Notes: generated from the letters alone by a model not told the origin. 64,000 bases of DNA from an uncultured Clostridia bacterium (GCA_910579745.1 CAJTVH010000011.1:1-64000); one strand, 5' to 3'; shown: positions 1-9,108, counted from the stretch's first letter. Translations and numbers: made by a program.

Positions 1-105
1 CTCTACGCACCGTTCTTAATTGATGGGATTTGAGTATATCTAATTCTTTGGTTATTTAGTTTTCAATGTTCGATCCTTTCGCTGACTCTTAACAGCGACT
101 CGATT
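1..105 (-). promoter_or_regulatory. rRNA operon leader (operon lies off the left edge)
   Basis: Read on the minus strand, this stretch lies downstream of three strong promoters and contains GAACATTGAAAACTAAATAA, which resembles the boxA-like segment (GTTCTTTGAAAACT) of Firmicutes rRNA leaders and spacers. No rRNA gene body is visible inside the window, so the 16S or 23S gene would start just beyond base 1. The rRNA assignment is inferred from the leader and promoter pattern, not from seen rRNA sequence. Confidence 0.6.
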
Positions 106-134
106 ATTTTATCATATATCTTCTTCTTTGTCAA
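106..134 (-). promoter_or_regulatory. rrn-type promoter P1 (proximal)
   Basis: On the minus strand TTGACA (129-134) and TAAAAT (106-111) are separated by exactly 17 bp, a near-perfect sigma-A promoter. GTCGCTGTTA follows shortly after the -10 and also follows P3. It is the copy closest to the presumed rRNA leader. Confidence 0.8.
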
Positions 135-203
135 GAACTTTTTTTTGCTTTTTTCTTTAATCTTTTTCTTGACTTTTTTCCGCTGTTTTTTAACAGCTTA
201 TTC

Positions 204-232
204 ATTCTATCATATCACTTTCGGCTTGTCAA
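204..232 (-). promoter_or_regulatory. rrn-type promoter P2 (middle)
   Basis: Minus-strand TTGACA (227-232), 17-bp spacer, TAGAAT (204-209). The box is preceded by GTTC as in P1 and ends its spacer in the same ATATGA as P1, so it looks like a duplicated promoter unit. GCTGTTA follows the -10 as in the other two copies. Confidence 0.75.
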
Positions 233-310
233 GAACTTTTTTTCATTTTTTGTAACTTTTTTTATCTTATGAAAATTTTCCTAACTTCCTGTCCTAACAG
301 CGACTTCGTT

Positions 311-339
311 ATTTTATCATAATAAAAAAACTCTGTCAA
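311..339 (-). promoter_or_regulatory. rrn-type promoter P3 (distal)
   Basis: Minus-strand TTGACA (334-339), 17-bp spacer, TAAAAT (311-316), followed by GTCGCTGTTA as after P1. It completes a tandem array with units roughly 100 bp apart, as is common upstream of rRNA operons. Confidence 0.75.
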
Positions 340-959
340 GACTTTTTTATTTTTTACTTTAAAATATTTTTTATCTTAATTATATGATAACAAAAATTAT
401 TTTATACCAAAATTACCCTTTTGTCAACATATTTTTACTTTATTTAACCAAACTAATTTTTTATAAAATTCTTTTTACTAAAAAATTAGTTTTTCTACAC
501 GACAAAATAGTATAATTACTTATAAACTCCCCATATAATCCTCCACTCATAAAAATTTTCTCAAACTTCTTTTTTGATGGTATTTCACGCGTTACAAAGT
601 GACCATTATAATAAAGATAAACACTACAATAAAAAGAGAGCGCTTTGCGCTCTCTTGTAACTATAATAAACTCCTTGAAAATTAATATTTCCACAAGCGA
701 AATATATCTAACCGTAAAATGACATTAATTTGTATAACAATAGTATAAACTCAAAACATCTCTTTATCAGCTCAATGCTTTTTATATATAACAATTCTCA
801 AAGTTTTTAAAACTTAATATACAATTTTTAAAAAGTTACCTGCTTATTCTTTATATTGTTTTTATAAATTAATAACAACTATAAAAAAACAAAAAATCTA
901 TATTTTTAATCTCTCAATAATAAAAATTCACAAATTAATATTTTATATCACAAATAAAT
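340..959. other. AT-rich intergenic stretch
   Basis: About 620 bp separate the rrn promoters from the antiporter gene. Apart from the perfect hairpin at 634-656 I see no convincing gene. A 77-codon open frame on the minus strand (461-694) runs straight through that hairpin and lacks a recognisable family, so I do not call it. Confidence 0.6.
634..656 (-). terminator. Rho-independent terminator
   Basis: AAGAGAGCGC and GCGCTCTCTT form a perfect 10-bp stem with a 3-nt loop. On the minus strand the stem is followed by TTTTTATTG, so it works best as a terminator for minus-strand transcription, probably from the antiporter gene ending at 960. Confidence 0.7.
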
Positions 960-2132
960 TTACCGTAATATAAATTTAAGAAGAATAGGCGTTAAAAGAG
1001 TAGTAACAATAACGACAAGAATAACCGCTGGAAAAAGATTACTTGTCAAAAGTCCTATCTCAACCCCCTTTTGAGCTACAATGAGAGCGACTTCACCTCT
1101 TGATACCATGCCTATACCTATACTCAAAGAATCCTTATTTGAAAACCTACATAATTTAGCTCCTAGCCCACAGCCTATAATTTTAGTTATAATAGCTATA
1201 ATCATTAAAATAATAGCGAATAAAATTATACCCGAGGACAATTTATTAAGATTCGTATCAAATCCTATACTGGCGAAGAATATAGGCGAAAAAAACATAT
1301 ATGAGGCTATAGCCATTCTGTTCGCCACATATTCTTTAATTTTGAGATTACAGATAATAAGTCCTGCGAAATAAGCCCCCGTAATATCAGCTATCCCAAA
1401 ATACTCCTCTGAAATATAAGCAAGAATAAGACAAAAAGCCAAACTTCCTATTGACGTTCTTCTGTGGTGGTCATTTTTATTTATAATACTCGCGAAAATA
1501 TTCACTATAAAAGCAATAACGACAATCAAAGCGAAATAGAGAACGATTTTTAATATTATATCGCCAATTTGAACATTACTGTCTTTAAAACTTGTAATAA
1601 TGGTAAGAATAATAATTCCGATAACATCGTCAATTATCGCGGCGCCTAAAACAGCGGTACCCATTTTCCCTTTAAGTTTTCCCATTTCCCTGAGAGTTTC
1701 AACAGTAATACTAACAGACGTAGCGGTTAAAATAACGCCGACAAAAACAGCCTTTAGTATCTCATTAAAATCTCCGCCACCTACACCGAAAAAGCCGACA
1801 TAAGTAAGGTATCCTCCTAAAAGAGGAGCGATAACACCAACTAAAGCGATTATAAAAGAAGCTACTCCTGTCTTTTTCAGCTCAGTTAAATCCGTTTCAA
1901 CCCCCGCCATAAACATAAGGAGAATAACACCTATTTTAGACATAACAGCTAAAAAATTCGGAGGTGTTCCCGTTTCGGAAATAACTCCTAAGACAGACGG
2001 ACCTAAAATGATTCCAGCGACAAGAGCGCCTACTACTTGCGGCATATGTATTTTACCAGAGAAAAGTCCAAGTACCTTTGTAGAAATTAAAATAGTTGCG
2101 ATTATCCATAAAAAATCATATGATGACTCCAT
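960..2132 (-). CDS. Cation:proton antiporter (CPA2/KefB-type)
   Basis: Predicted 390-residue polytopic membrane protein that would exchange Na+ or K+ for protons. The N-terminus has the family's inverted-repeat organisation: PQVVGALVAGIILGPSVLG around residues 31-49, then GVILLMFMAGVETDL near 70, where the acidic residue sits after a helix. Glycine-rich hydrophobic helices follow to the end, about 11-12 in all. The length fits the membrane domain alone, with no TrkA-N regulatory domain. A GGAGG box lies about 9 nt before the ATG. The gene stands alone, with decayed ClC channel DNA upstream and a terminator about 300 bp downstream. Ion specificity cannot be read from the sequence. Confidence 0.85.
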   Translation of the reverse strand: MESSYDFLWIIATILISTKVLGLFSGKIHMPQVVGALVAGIILGPSVLGVISETGTPPNFLAVMSKIGVILLMFMAGVETDLTELKKTGVASFIIALVGVIAPLLGGYLTYVGFFGVGGGDFNEILKAVFVGVILTATSVSITVETLREMGKLKGKMGTAVLGAAIIDDVIGIIILTIITSFKDSNVQIGDIILKIVLYFALIVVIAFIVNIFASIINKNDHHRRTSIGSLAFCLILAYISEEYFGIADITGAYFAGLIICNLKIKEYVANRMAIASYMFFSPIFFASIGFDTNLNKLSSGIILFAIILMIIAIITKIIGCGLGAKLCRFSNKDSLSIGIGMVSRGEVALIVAQKGVEIGLLTSNLFPAVILVVIVTTLLTPILLKFILR

Positions 2133-2158
2133 AATTACTTAACCTCCATAAAATTATT

Positions 2159-2212
2159 ATAGGAAACGCCGATTATTTAATTTTTTTATAAGCTTAAATC
2201 AGTTTTCCTTAC
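2159..2212. repeat. Family-2 short palindromic repeat
   Basis: About 54 bp, with AGGAAACGCCGATTA at the left end and its imperfect complement AATCAGTTTTCCTTA at the right. The same ends recur at 9622-9817, 55950-56018 and 58875-59105. It is a minimal copy with almost no interior. Confidence 0.6.
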
Positions 2213-2233
2213 AAACGCCAGCGTTAGCGTATT

Positions 2234-2396
2234 TATAGCCGATAAATTTTGAAAATAAACAAGTTTATCGGTCGAAAATCCTTTTCATGTTGTTATCGTC
2301 AATATACATAGACACAAACCGCGCTTTCCCTTCGACTCATGAAAATAATTTTCAGCTCGCCTTTTTTCGCTCACTTTCAAATTTATTGACTATAAC
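2234..2396. repeat. Family-4 inverted-end repeat
   Basis: The left end TATAGCCGATAAATTTTGAA is mirrored at the right end (TTTCAAATTTATTGACTATA). The interior AACAAGTTT...GAAAATCCTTTT recurs at 10444-10475 in a shorter copy. It has no coding capacity and resembles a MITE. Confidence 0.55.
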
Positions 2397-2479
2397 TTAT
2401 ATCTTCAATATATTATTTCTTTTCCGTGTTTGATATAGTCCATAATGCCCTGAATGATTATGCGTGATCTAAACAGTCA

Positions 2480-3638
2480 ATAAATAATATAAAAGACCGC
2501 CGTCACCAAAAAATTCAACTCCTATAAATAAAGAAGCTATAGGACAATTTGTAACACCACGGAAAATAGAAATTAAACTGTGGCGGCATAAAATCTGGAA
2601 AAAATCCAATAACTCGGCCAAATAAATAACCGAAAGTCACCCCACAAAAAAATACGAAACAATTTCACCACCTCAAAATCCTGCCCAAATAGTTACAGCA
2701 GTAAAAATAAGCTTAAATAAAAAATCATATTGTCCAACTTGGCCTGAAATAGCTTTCGAGATAACATCCATTTTCATCCCGTTATAACTTCTTGTCTGTA
2801 AAATAAATATACAAACTTTAATAAACCGCCAGCAAAAATTCTTATATAATTATCTCGCAAATACTTTTTTGATAATTCCGATTTATTTTAAGTAAAGCAA
2901 AATAACATACTAAGTCTGGCACATAACATAGAAATTATAAGAACCTTGTCTATTGGTAATAAAGATAACTTTGGAAAATTGTTGATAAAAAATCTTCCCG
3001 AATAATTTTAAAACAGTCTATCATAATTCCACTTATAAACGAGGAAACAACACAAAGTAAAAAAGCTGAATAACTCATAATATTATTTCTCGCCGCCTCT
3101 GTTGAAAAGACCGTAGCTGAAACAGGCGAGCCAAAAAGTACGGTAAAAGCCGAACTTATCCCGCACATTACAAAAACACGCCTATTATTACCATCTACTT
3201 TCAATACCTTTCCAAAAAAATCGCCTATAGTCCCGCCTATTTGTAAAACTGCTCCTGTTCTTCCTGTAGATTCTCCAAAGAGACGAGTAATAACAGTAGA
3301 AAGAAAAATAAGTGTAATCATCTTTAATGGTAGACTCTTATTTGAATGAATAGTCTCAAGAATAAAATTAATTCCCTGTTTCACACCAGCGTATTTTCGA
3401 TAAATAATGCAATAAAAAAGTCCGACAAAGGCAAAAAAGAATTATAAAATCATTTTCTTATTATCATTGTGGACTTAGTGATAAAAATATACAAAACACT
3501 GACTGTAAAACTACCAACAACAGGAACAACTATAATGAATAAAACCTCATTTAAAAAGAACAAAAATACGATTTTTGAAACATTCAAAAATAGCTTAAAA
3601 AATCCACTTTTATGTAGCTCATTAAAGATTCTACTCAA
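2480..3638 (-). pseudogene. ClC-type chloride channel/antiporter, decayed
   Basis: Translated pieces of one ClC channel can be followed on the minus strand in several frames. 3638-3450 gives the N-terminal part. 3440-2950 gives YAGVKQGINFILETI, then GESTGRTGAVLQIGGTIGD and GISSAFTVLFGSPVSATVF, which match the ClC selectivity-region signatures (G-x-E-G-P/GREGPxVQxG and GxxAxFxxPxxGxxF types). About 2590-2480 gives a C-terminal NCPIASLFIGVEFFGDGG-like stretch. The frames are broken by at least one frameshift or stop near 3445 and more below 2950. An intact ClC is over 400 residues, so no functional product is expected. Confidence 0.8.
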
Positions 3639-3705
3639 TTATATAATTTTCAAAACAAAAATCCACCTTAAAAAATACTTCAGCAATTTCCAAAATTATT
3701 TTTAG

Positions 3706-3855
3706 GAAACACCGATTAATTTGGAACGTATCTGAAAACTATCATATGTTATCGGAATTACGTAAAAAATATCCAGAAAATTATAAAAAATAAAATGAAA
3801 ACACTTCTAATTTTACTTTATTTTTTATGCGTATTTTAGTCTTAAAATATGCTCT
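3706..3855. repeat. Family-1 MITE-like repeat, degraded, abutting a family-2 end
   Basis: A solo family-2 end (TTTAGGAAACACCGATTA, 3706-3723) runs directly into a worn family-1 copy: GGAACGTATCTGAAAACTAT at the left and TTTTAGTCTTAAAATATGCTCT at the right, ending at 3855. The interior (AAATATCCA...TAAAAAATAAAATGAAAAC) matches better copies such as 10145-10307. Confidence 0.65.
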
Positions 3856-4219
3856 AAATATTTTTTAAAAATAAAAAACCTAATATTATTTTTTTATAAA
3901 AATAATATAGTTTAAAATCAGCGCTTCCTTAATTTTTCATTAAGAAAGTACATTAATCAAAACTATTTTGAGATAAAAAATTTTATTAAAAATTTTTTTC
4001 AAATTAAATTGAGCCTACTATAAATAAAAAATAAAATTTCAGTCAAAATTGCGCAAATTGATTAATAAGTACTCCCTTAATTAAGGCTTATTTAATAATA
4101 ACACATTTTTTGCTAAAATAAAAGAAAAACTTTCATACAAAAAAGTCAGATATAAAACAAAATTTATAGTCATTTTTTTGCTAAGTAACATCGGTTAAAA
4201 TAAATTTTTAATAAATATA
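3856..4219. other. AT-rich intergenic stretch, nothing recognised
   Basis: About 360 bp of very AT-rich sequence upstream of the DUF4250 gene. I see no open frame with a ribosome binding site, no RNA motif and no further repeat copy. Confidence 0.5.
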
Positions 4220-4249
4220 TTGACAAAAATAAAAAAAGATTTATTATAA
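4220..4249 (+). promoter_or_regulatory. Probable sigma-A promoter for the DUF4250/thioesterase pair
   Basis: TTGACA (4220-4225) is followed after 18 bp by TTATAA (4244-4249), with TATAAA one base later. It sits about 40 bp before the DUF4250 start codon. The -35 is perfect and the -10 is weaker. Confidence 0.5.
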
Positions 4250-4286
4250 ATAAGTAACAAATTATATAAAAAGAAAGGATGTTTTT

Positions 4287-4463
4287 ATGAACTTGCCAAA
4301 AGACCCTATAATACTGTTAAGCTATGTAAACACACAACTAAGAGATAACTATCCGACTCTTTCTGATTTTGTAAACTCACAAAATATAGATATAAAAGAT
4401 TTAACAGACAAATTAAACTCAATAAACTATTTTTATGACAAGAAAACAAATAAATTTATATAG
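4287..4463 (+). CDS. DUF4250 domain protein (58 aa)
   Basis: A small 58-residue protein beginning MNLPKDPIILLSYVNTQLRD and ending FYDKKTNKFI. This matches my recollection of the DUF4250 family, whose members are all about 60 residues and start MNLPKDP-x-x-LLS. No function is known to me. AAAGGA lies about 8 nt before the ATG. The stop (4461-4463) is 16 nt before the thioesterase start, so the two genes probably share the promoter at 4220. Confidence 0.8.
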   Translation: MNLPKDPIILLSYVNTQLRDNYPTLSDFVNSQNIDIKDLTDKLNSINYFYDKKTNKFI

Positions 4464-4479
4464 TAAGGAGTATAATAAA

Positions 4480-4890
4480 ATGACTTCTGTTACAAAATTA
4501 ACAGTTCGTTACGCCGAAACAGACCAAATGGGAATAGTCTATCATACCAATTACGGTATATGGTATGAAATCGCCAGAACAAACTATATAAAAGATATAG
4601 GCTATTCCTATTCAGATATGGAAAAAATCGGAATACTTCTTCCCGTTATAAATTTGAATATTAACTATATATCGCCCGCGCGTTACGACAACAATATAAT
4701 AATTAAAACAACTGTCTCCAAAATTTCCTCCGCGAAAATAGAGTTTTTTTACTCAACATACATAGAAGGAGATGAAAAAACTATAAATACAGGTTCTTCT
4801 ATCCACGCTTTTGTTGATAAAGATATGAAATTGATGAATTTTAGAAAAAACTTTCCTGATATATATACAGCTATAAAAAACTCAATCTAA
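4480..4890 (+). CDS. Acyl-CoA thioesterase, YbgC/FadM hotdog family
   Basis: Predicted 136-residue hotdog-fold thioesterase hydrolysing acyl-CoA (or possibly acyl-ACP) esters. The family signature RYAETDQMGIVYHTNY occurs near the N-terminus (residues 10-25) and contains the catalytic Asp in ETDQMG. The region around LPVINLNINYISPARYDN is the second conserved block. I chose the ATG at 4480 because AAGGAG precedes it by 9 nt; the longer frame opening at 4435 would overlap the DUF4250 gene. The substrate is not determinable. It is followed by a terminator shared with the convergent gene. Confidence 0.85.
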   Translation: MTSVTKLTVRYAETDQMGIVYHTNYGIWYEIARTNYIKDIGYSYSDMEKIGILLPVINLNINYISPARYDNNIIIKTTVSKISSAKIEFFYSTYIEGDEKTINTGSSIHAFVDKDMKLMNFRKNFPDIYTAIKNSI

Positions 4891-4952
4891 CATCAATATA
4901 ATAAAGCATTGATTTAACAGTATTTTAAAAGCTTTTAAATATGTGTAATAAA

Positions 4953-4999
4953 AAAATCATCTCAAATAACCTTTAAAAAGTTATTTTTGAGATGATTTT
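4953..4999. terminator. Bidirectional terminator
   Basis: AAAATCATCTCAAATAAC and its complement, ending GTTATTTTTGAGATGATTTT, form a long A/T-flanked stem. It lies between the convergent thioesterase (+) and ferredoxin-like (-) genes and has T runs on both strands. Confidence 0.75.
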
Positions 5000-5045
5000 C
5001 TTATACCCTAATTTAATAAAATTTGTAAATGTCATTTACATTTAA

Positions 5046-5288
5046 TCAAATTTTAGACATAACATTTTTCTCAAAAAACTCTCTCGCCATTTCGGGTTTA
5101 ACAGCAAAATACTCCTCGTCAACTTTAACAGAAACGTCCTCAGAACAATGACCAAGACAAAAACTGCCGCAAACCTCAACTTTGTCATTAAGTTTATTTT
5201 CCTCTATCATTTGCTGAAAAGTATTTATAACGTTGTAAGAGCCTTTAAGATGACAAGCGCTTCCTATACAAGTATACAATTTAATCAT
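5046..5288 (-). CDS. Thioredoxin-like [2Fe-2S] ferredoxin, NuoE/HydC-type domain
   Basis: An 80-residue stand-alone thioredoxin-fold [2Fe-2S] protein. Cluster ligands are visible as C7-x4-C12 and C40-x3-C44, with an extra Cys48. This is the NuoE C-terminal arrangement without its N-terminal helical part. It lies about 245 bp downstream of hydA on the same strand, past a strong hairpin, so it may be a side electron carrier or assembly partner of the HydABC hydrogenase. That partnership is inferred from position. AAGGAG lies 8 nt before the ATG. Confidence 0.8.
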   Translation of the reverse strand: MIKLYTCIGSACHLKGSYNVINTFQQMIEENKLNDKVEVCGSFCLGHCSEDVSVKVDEEYFAVKPEMAREFFEKNVMSKI

Positions 5289-5412
5289 AATAATTTCTCC
5301 TTAATATAATATAAATATACAAGCTTGTAACTAATAAAAAGCCGCAAACCTGTTCTTTTTTTAATTTATATAGCCAATAAATTTACATAAAACCCCAAAG
5401 AATACTCATTCA

Positions 5413-5447
5413 GTATAGACGGCGATATTAAAAATCGCCGTCTATAC
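5413..5447 (-). other. Perfect 14-bp hairpin between hydA and the ferredoxin gene
   Basis: GTATAGACGGCGAT and ATCGCCGTCTATAC pair perfectly around a 7-nt A/T loop. On the minus strand, the transcribed direction here, no U-run follows (TGAATGAG...), so it is not a standard terminator. It could stabilise or process the hydrogenase mRNA 3' end, or partly attenuate expression of the downstream ferredoxin gene. Confidence 0.65.
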
Positions 5448-5532
5448 AAAAGGTTTAAAAAATTATAAATCACTTATATTAAACACAAAACATATAATAA
5501 CTTTTGATATTAAAATTTATTTAAAATCATCT

Positions 5533-7233
5533 TTATTTATCACTGTTATCAGATTTCTTCCCATACTCAACATGAAGAAGCTCATGAACCTTTCCTTTGA
5601 GAAGTCCGTCGTAAAGACGCATCATAACAGGGTTTTCCTCACTTCTCTTAATAGTGCACAGCCTGTCTTGATTATAAAGTCTCTCGCCTCGTTTAGCCTT
5701 TTCATCAAGGCTGGCGAAAGGCTGACCAGCTCCGCATACACAGCCTCCCGGACATGCCATAACCTCAATAAGGTCATAATGCTCGCCAGCCTTAAGCTTT
5801 TGAATTAAATCATCGGCATTTTTAAGACCGCTTACAACGGCGATTTTAACATCCTTATCATTATATTTAACCGTAAGTTCTTTAACGCCCCGCATACCTC
5901 TTACACCGTTAAAAGCAAGAGTTCTTATAGCTGATAAAGACTTGTCTGTGGAGATTCTTCTTATAACAGCCTCAGTAACACCTCCGCTAACGCCGAATAT
6001 CACACCCGCTCCCGTATACGTTTCAAAAGGCATATCTACAGCTTCCGGCTCAATTTCTGAAAATACAATACCAGATTCTTTTATCATTTGAATAAGTTCT
6101 TGAGTTGTGATAACATAATCTGTCATAGGAACTCCGTCAACCTTAAATTCATCCCTCGCCGCCTCAAATTTTTTAGCTGTACAAGGCATAACAGCAACAT
6201 TTACAATTTTTCTCCTTGAGTTTTTATTTTCCTCTTTTATAACAGAAGAGAACATACCCATGGGAGAACGACATGTTGAGATATTCGGAAGAAGTTCGGG
6301 ATAATTTTTCTCGGCGTAATTTACCCATGCCGGACAGCATGACGTAAATAAAGGAATGTTTTCATTCTTCTCAATTCTTTTAAGAAACTCATTAGCCTCT
6401 TCAAGAACTGTAAGGTCAGCGCCCGTAGAAGTATCATAAACCTCGTCAAAGCCTATTCTACGCAAAGAAGCGATAATTTTACCCATAACATTCTGTTCGT
6501 CACAACCGAACTCTTTCGCTACGGCAGTTCTTACCGCTGGGGCGATTTGAGCGATAACTTTAACATTCTCTTTGCTTAAATCGTTCCATAGTCTCTGACT
6601 GTCATTTTTAATAACAATGGCTCCTGTTGGACAAACAGCGGCGCACTGGCCGCACCCAACACAAGGTGATTCCGCTATAGGTTTGTCAAAAGCGGTACAT
6701 ACTTTCATTTTAGAACCTCTGAAAGCGAAATCTATAGCGCCCACATTCTGTACCTCGTTACAAACACGAACACAGTCTCCGCAAAGAATACATTTATTAG
6801 CGTCTCTTGTAATACATAAAGAAGAATTATCTATATCTGGCTCCGTAGCCGTATTGGGAAATCTCACGTTGGTAATGCCAAATCTGCTTGCGAGTTCCTG
6901 AAGTTTACAAACCCCATTTTTAACACAGGTGGTACAGTCACGGCAATGGTCGGCAAGTAAAAGCTCAAGAATCATTTTTCTGTGCTTTCTGAGTTTAGGA
7001 GTATTCGTATAAATTTCCATACCAGCTTTAGGTGGTGTAGAGCATGACGCCTCCATACCTCCCCACTTATTCTCGACCATACACATACGGCAAGCTCCGT
7101 ATACCGAAAGCTCGGAATAGTAGCAGAAAGTAGGCAAATCGATTCCGGCCTTTCTGATAAGTTCCAAAATATTTTTCTCCCCGTTTATCTCAACAGGAAT
7201 ATTGTCAATAATCATAAAATTATCACTCATCAT
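5533..7233 (-). CDS. hydA: [FeFe]-hydrogenase catalytic subunit HydA
   Basis: Catalytic subunit (566 aa) of an NADH-dependent, probably electron-bifurcating [FeFe] hydrogenase that interconverts protons and H2. Domains in order: plant-type [2Fe-2S] (C37, C48, C51, C64), the H-C-C-C [4Fe-4S] site (H96/C97, C100, C103, C109), two ferredoxin [4Fe-4S] sites (C148/151/154/158 and C191/194/197/201), and the H-cluster domain with TSCCPAW (297-303), MPCTAKKFEA (349-358) and ACPGGCVCGAGQP (493-505). The cluster ligands would be C300, C351, C494 and C498, with C299 as the proton-transfer Cys. The ATG overlaps the hydB stop as TAATG, implying translational coupling. The HydEFG maturases are not in this window. 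Confidence 0.95.
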   Translation of the reverse strand: MMSDNFMIIDNIPVEINGEKNILELIRKAGIDLPTFCYYSELSVYGACRMCMVENKWGGMEASCSTPPKAGMEIYTNTPKLRKHRKMILELLLADHCRDCTTCVKNGVCKLQELASRFGITNVRFPNTATEPDIDNSSLCITRDANKCILCGDCVRVCNEVQNVGAIDFAFRGSKMKVCTAFDKPIAESPCVGCGQCAAVCPTGAIVIKNDSQRLWNDLSKENVKVIAQIAPAVRTAVAKEFGCDEQNVMGKIIASLRRIGFDEVYDTSTGADLTVLEEANEFLKRIEKNENIPLFTSCCPAWVNYAEKNYPELLPNISTCRSPMGMFSSVIKEENKNSRRKIVNVAVMPCTAKKFEAARDEFKVDGVPMTDYVITTQELIQMIKESGIVFSEIEPEAVDMPFETYTGAGVIFGVSGGVTEAVIRRISTDKSLSAIRTLAFNGVRGMRGVKELTVKYNDKDVKIAVVSGLKNADDLIQKLKAGEHYDLIEVMACPGGCVCGAGQPFASLDEKAKRGERLYNQDRLCTIKRSEENPVMMRLYDGLLKGKVHELLHVEYGKKSDNSDK

Positions 7234-9107
7234 TAAACCTCCCCTATAGCTTTAAAATTGCAGGCCTCCTTACAAGCCCCGCATTTAATACATTTAGAAC
7301 TGTCAATAACAAACGGTTCCTTAATTTGGCCGGAAATCGCGCCAACAGGACAAACTCTTGAACATTTTGAGCATCCCTTGCACTTTTCTGGGTCAATAGC
7401 GTAAGTAACAAGCTTTTTACAGTTTCCGGAAGGACATTTTTTATCATAAATATGAGCCTCATACTCTTCCCTGAAACTTTTAATGGTGCTTACAACAGGG
7501 AACGCCGCTGTTTTTCCTAAACCGCATAAAGCCGTCGAGCTGATTGTATCAGCAAGCTCAAGAAGAAGCTCAATGTCTCCGTCAACGCCCTGTCCGGCGA
7601 CAATTCTCTCAAGTATCTCAAGCATGCGCTTCGTACCTTCACGGCACGGAACACATTTTCCGCAGGATTCATTTTGAGTAAAATTCATAAAGAAACGAGC
7701 CACCTCAACCATACACGTATTGCTGTCCATAACAACCAATCCGCCTGAACCAATCATAGCGCCGACCTTTTTTAGAGAGTCAAAGTCAAGAGGCAAATCG
7801 AGATTAGGCGTTATAAGACACCCTCCTGATGGCCCGCCTATCTGAACCGCTTTAAATTCGGCTCCGTCTTTCATACCCCCGCCTATATCAAATATAATTT
7901 CTCTTAAAGTGGCACCCATAGGCACCTCAATAAGACCAGTATTAGCGATATTTCCCGTAAGAGCGAAAGCTTTTGTTCCGGGGCTGCTCTCAGGTCCGAT
8001 ACCTTTATACCACCCCGCTCCTCTCACAATAATTTCAGGAACATTGGCGTAAGTCTCAACATTATTAAGAACAGTAGGCTTATCAAAAAGCCCCTGTTCA
8101 ACAGTACGCGGAGGCTTAACTCTCGGCATGCCTCTTTTTCCCTCTATAGAGGCTGTCAAAGCGCTTCCCTCTCCGCAGACAAAAGCTCCCGCTCCCTTAT
8201 TTGTATGCAATTTAAAGCTAAAATCCGTTCCAAGAATATTTTCCCCAAGAAGACCATATTCCTCCGCCTGCTTAATAGCGTTCTCAAGACGGCTTACCGC
8301 CATGGGATATTCCGCCCTGACGTAAATATAACCTTCTTTCGCTCCTGTGGCGATACCGGCAATCATCATACCCTCAAGCATTCTGTGCGGGTCTCCCTCC
8401 ATAATGCTTCGGTCCATAAAAGCGCCTGGATCTCCCTCGTCCCCGTTACAAACAATATATTTTACATCGCTTTTCTGCTTTTTAACCTGGGCCCATTTTC
8501 TCCCGGTAGGGTACCCCCCGCCTCCTCGGCCTCTCAAAGTTGATTCCTCAACCTCTTTTATAATATCGTCCTGAGACATATCAAAAAGGGCTTTCTCAAA
8601 AGCCGTGTAACCGCCTATAGATAAATACTCGTTAATTGAGGTAGCGTCAATATGTCCGCAGTGCTCAAGAACGATTCTCGTTTGTTTTTTATAAAAAGGA
8701 ATTTCCTCCTGAACTTTATATACTTTACCGTCTTTTTTATAAGCGAGCCTCTCGACTATTTCATCATTCTCAATAGTTTTCTCTATAATCTCCATACAGT
8801 CATCAATTTTAACTTTTGTGTATAAATACCCTTGAGGCTCAATTCTTACAAGAGGTCCCATTTCACAAAATCCATGACATCCGCTTCTTTTAATTCCTAT
8901 AGAGTTATCATGAGGCTCTTTTTGAAGCTCAACGGAACAGTTTATTCCTTTTTCTCTCATAATATCTATGAATCTTTGATAAATGTCCAAAGACCCTCCC
9001 GCGACACATCCGGTTCCGGCACAGACTAAAATCTTTTTATCCTCTTTCTTCGAGGAATTTATGTAAACTTCTCTCAAACTTTTTAAATCTTCTCTGGATT
9101 TAAGCAT
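7233..9107 (-). CDS. hydB: Hydrogenase NADH/flavin subunit HydB (NuoF-like)
   Basis: Soluble 624-residue diaphorase subunit that takes electrons from NADH through FMN. An N-terminal thioredoxin-like [2Fe-2S] part (ILVCAGTGCVAGG, then GCHGFCEMG near 76-84) is followed by the NuoF core with GRGGGGYPTGRKW (193-205) and GDEGDPGAFMDR (222-233) for NADH/FMN. Next come an SLBB-type segment, the [4Fe-4S] site SCGKCVPCREGT (481-492) with C528, and a C-terminal two-cluster ferredoxin domain (C576/579/582/586 and C606/609/612/616). This layout is typical of the trimeric HydABC enzymes. It starts one base after the hydC stop and overlaps hydA. Confidence 0.93.
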   Translation of the reverse strand: MLKSREDLKSLREVYINSSKKEDKKILVCAGTGCVAGGSLDIYQRFIDIMREKGINCSVELQKEPHDNSIGIKRSGCHGFCEMGPLVRIEPQGYLYTKVKIDDCMEIIEKTIENDEIVERLAYKKDGKVYKVQEEIPFYKKQTRIVLEHCGHIDATSINEYLSIGGYTAFEKALFDMSQDDIIKEVEESTLRGRGGGGYPTGRKWAQVKKQKSDVKYIVCNGDEGDPGAFMDRSIMEGDPHRMLEGMMIAGIATGAKEGYIYVRAEYPMAVSRLENAIKQAEEYGLLGENILGTDFSFKLHTNKGAGAFVCGEGSALTASIEGKRGMPRVKPPRTVEQGLFDKPTVLNNVETYANVPEIIVRGAGWYKGIGPESSPGTKAFALTGNIANTGLIEVPMGATLREIIFDIGGGMKDGAEFKAVQIGGPSGGCLITPNLDLPLDFDSLKKVGAMIGSGGLVVMDSNTCMVEVARFFMNFTQNESCGKCVPCREGTKRMLEILERIVAGQGVDGDIELLLELADTISSTALCGLGKTAAFPVVSTIKSFREEYEAHIYDKKCPSGNCKKLVTYAIDPEKCKGCSKCSRVCPVGAISGQIKEPFVIDSSKCIKCGACKEACNFKAIGEV

Positions 9108-9108
9108 C

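Noticed and set aside
461..694. 77-codon minus-strand open frame
   Set aside because: It runs across a perfect terminator hairpin, resembles no family and lacks a good ribosome binding site.
5413..5447. Standard terminator after hydA
   Set aside because: The stem is perfect but no U-run follows on the transcribed minus strand, so it is recorded as an unexplained hairpin instead.
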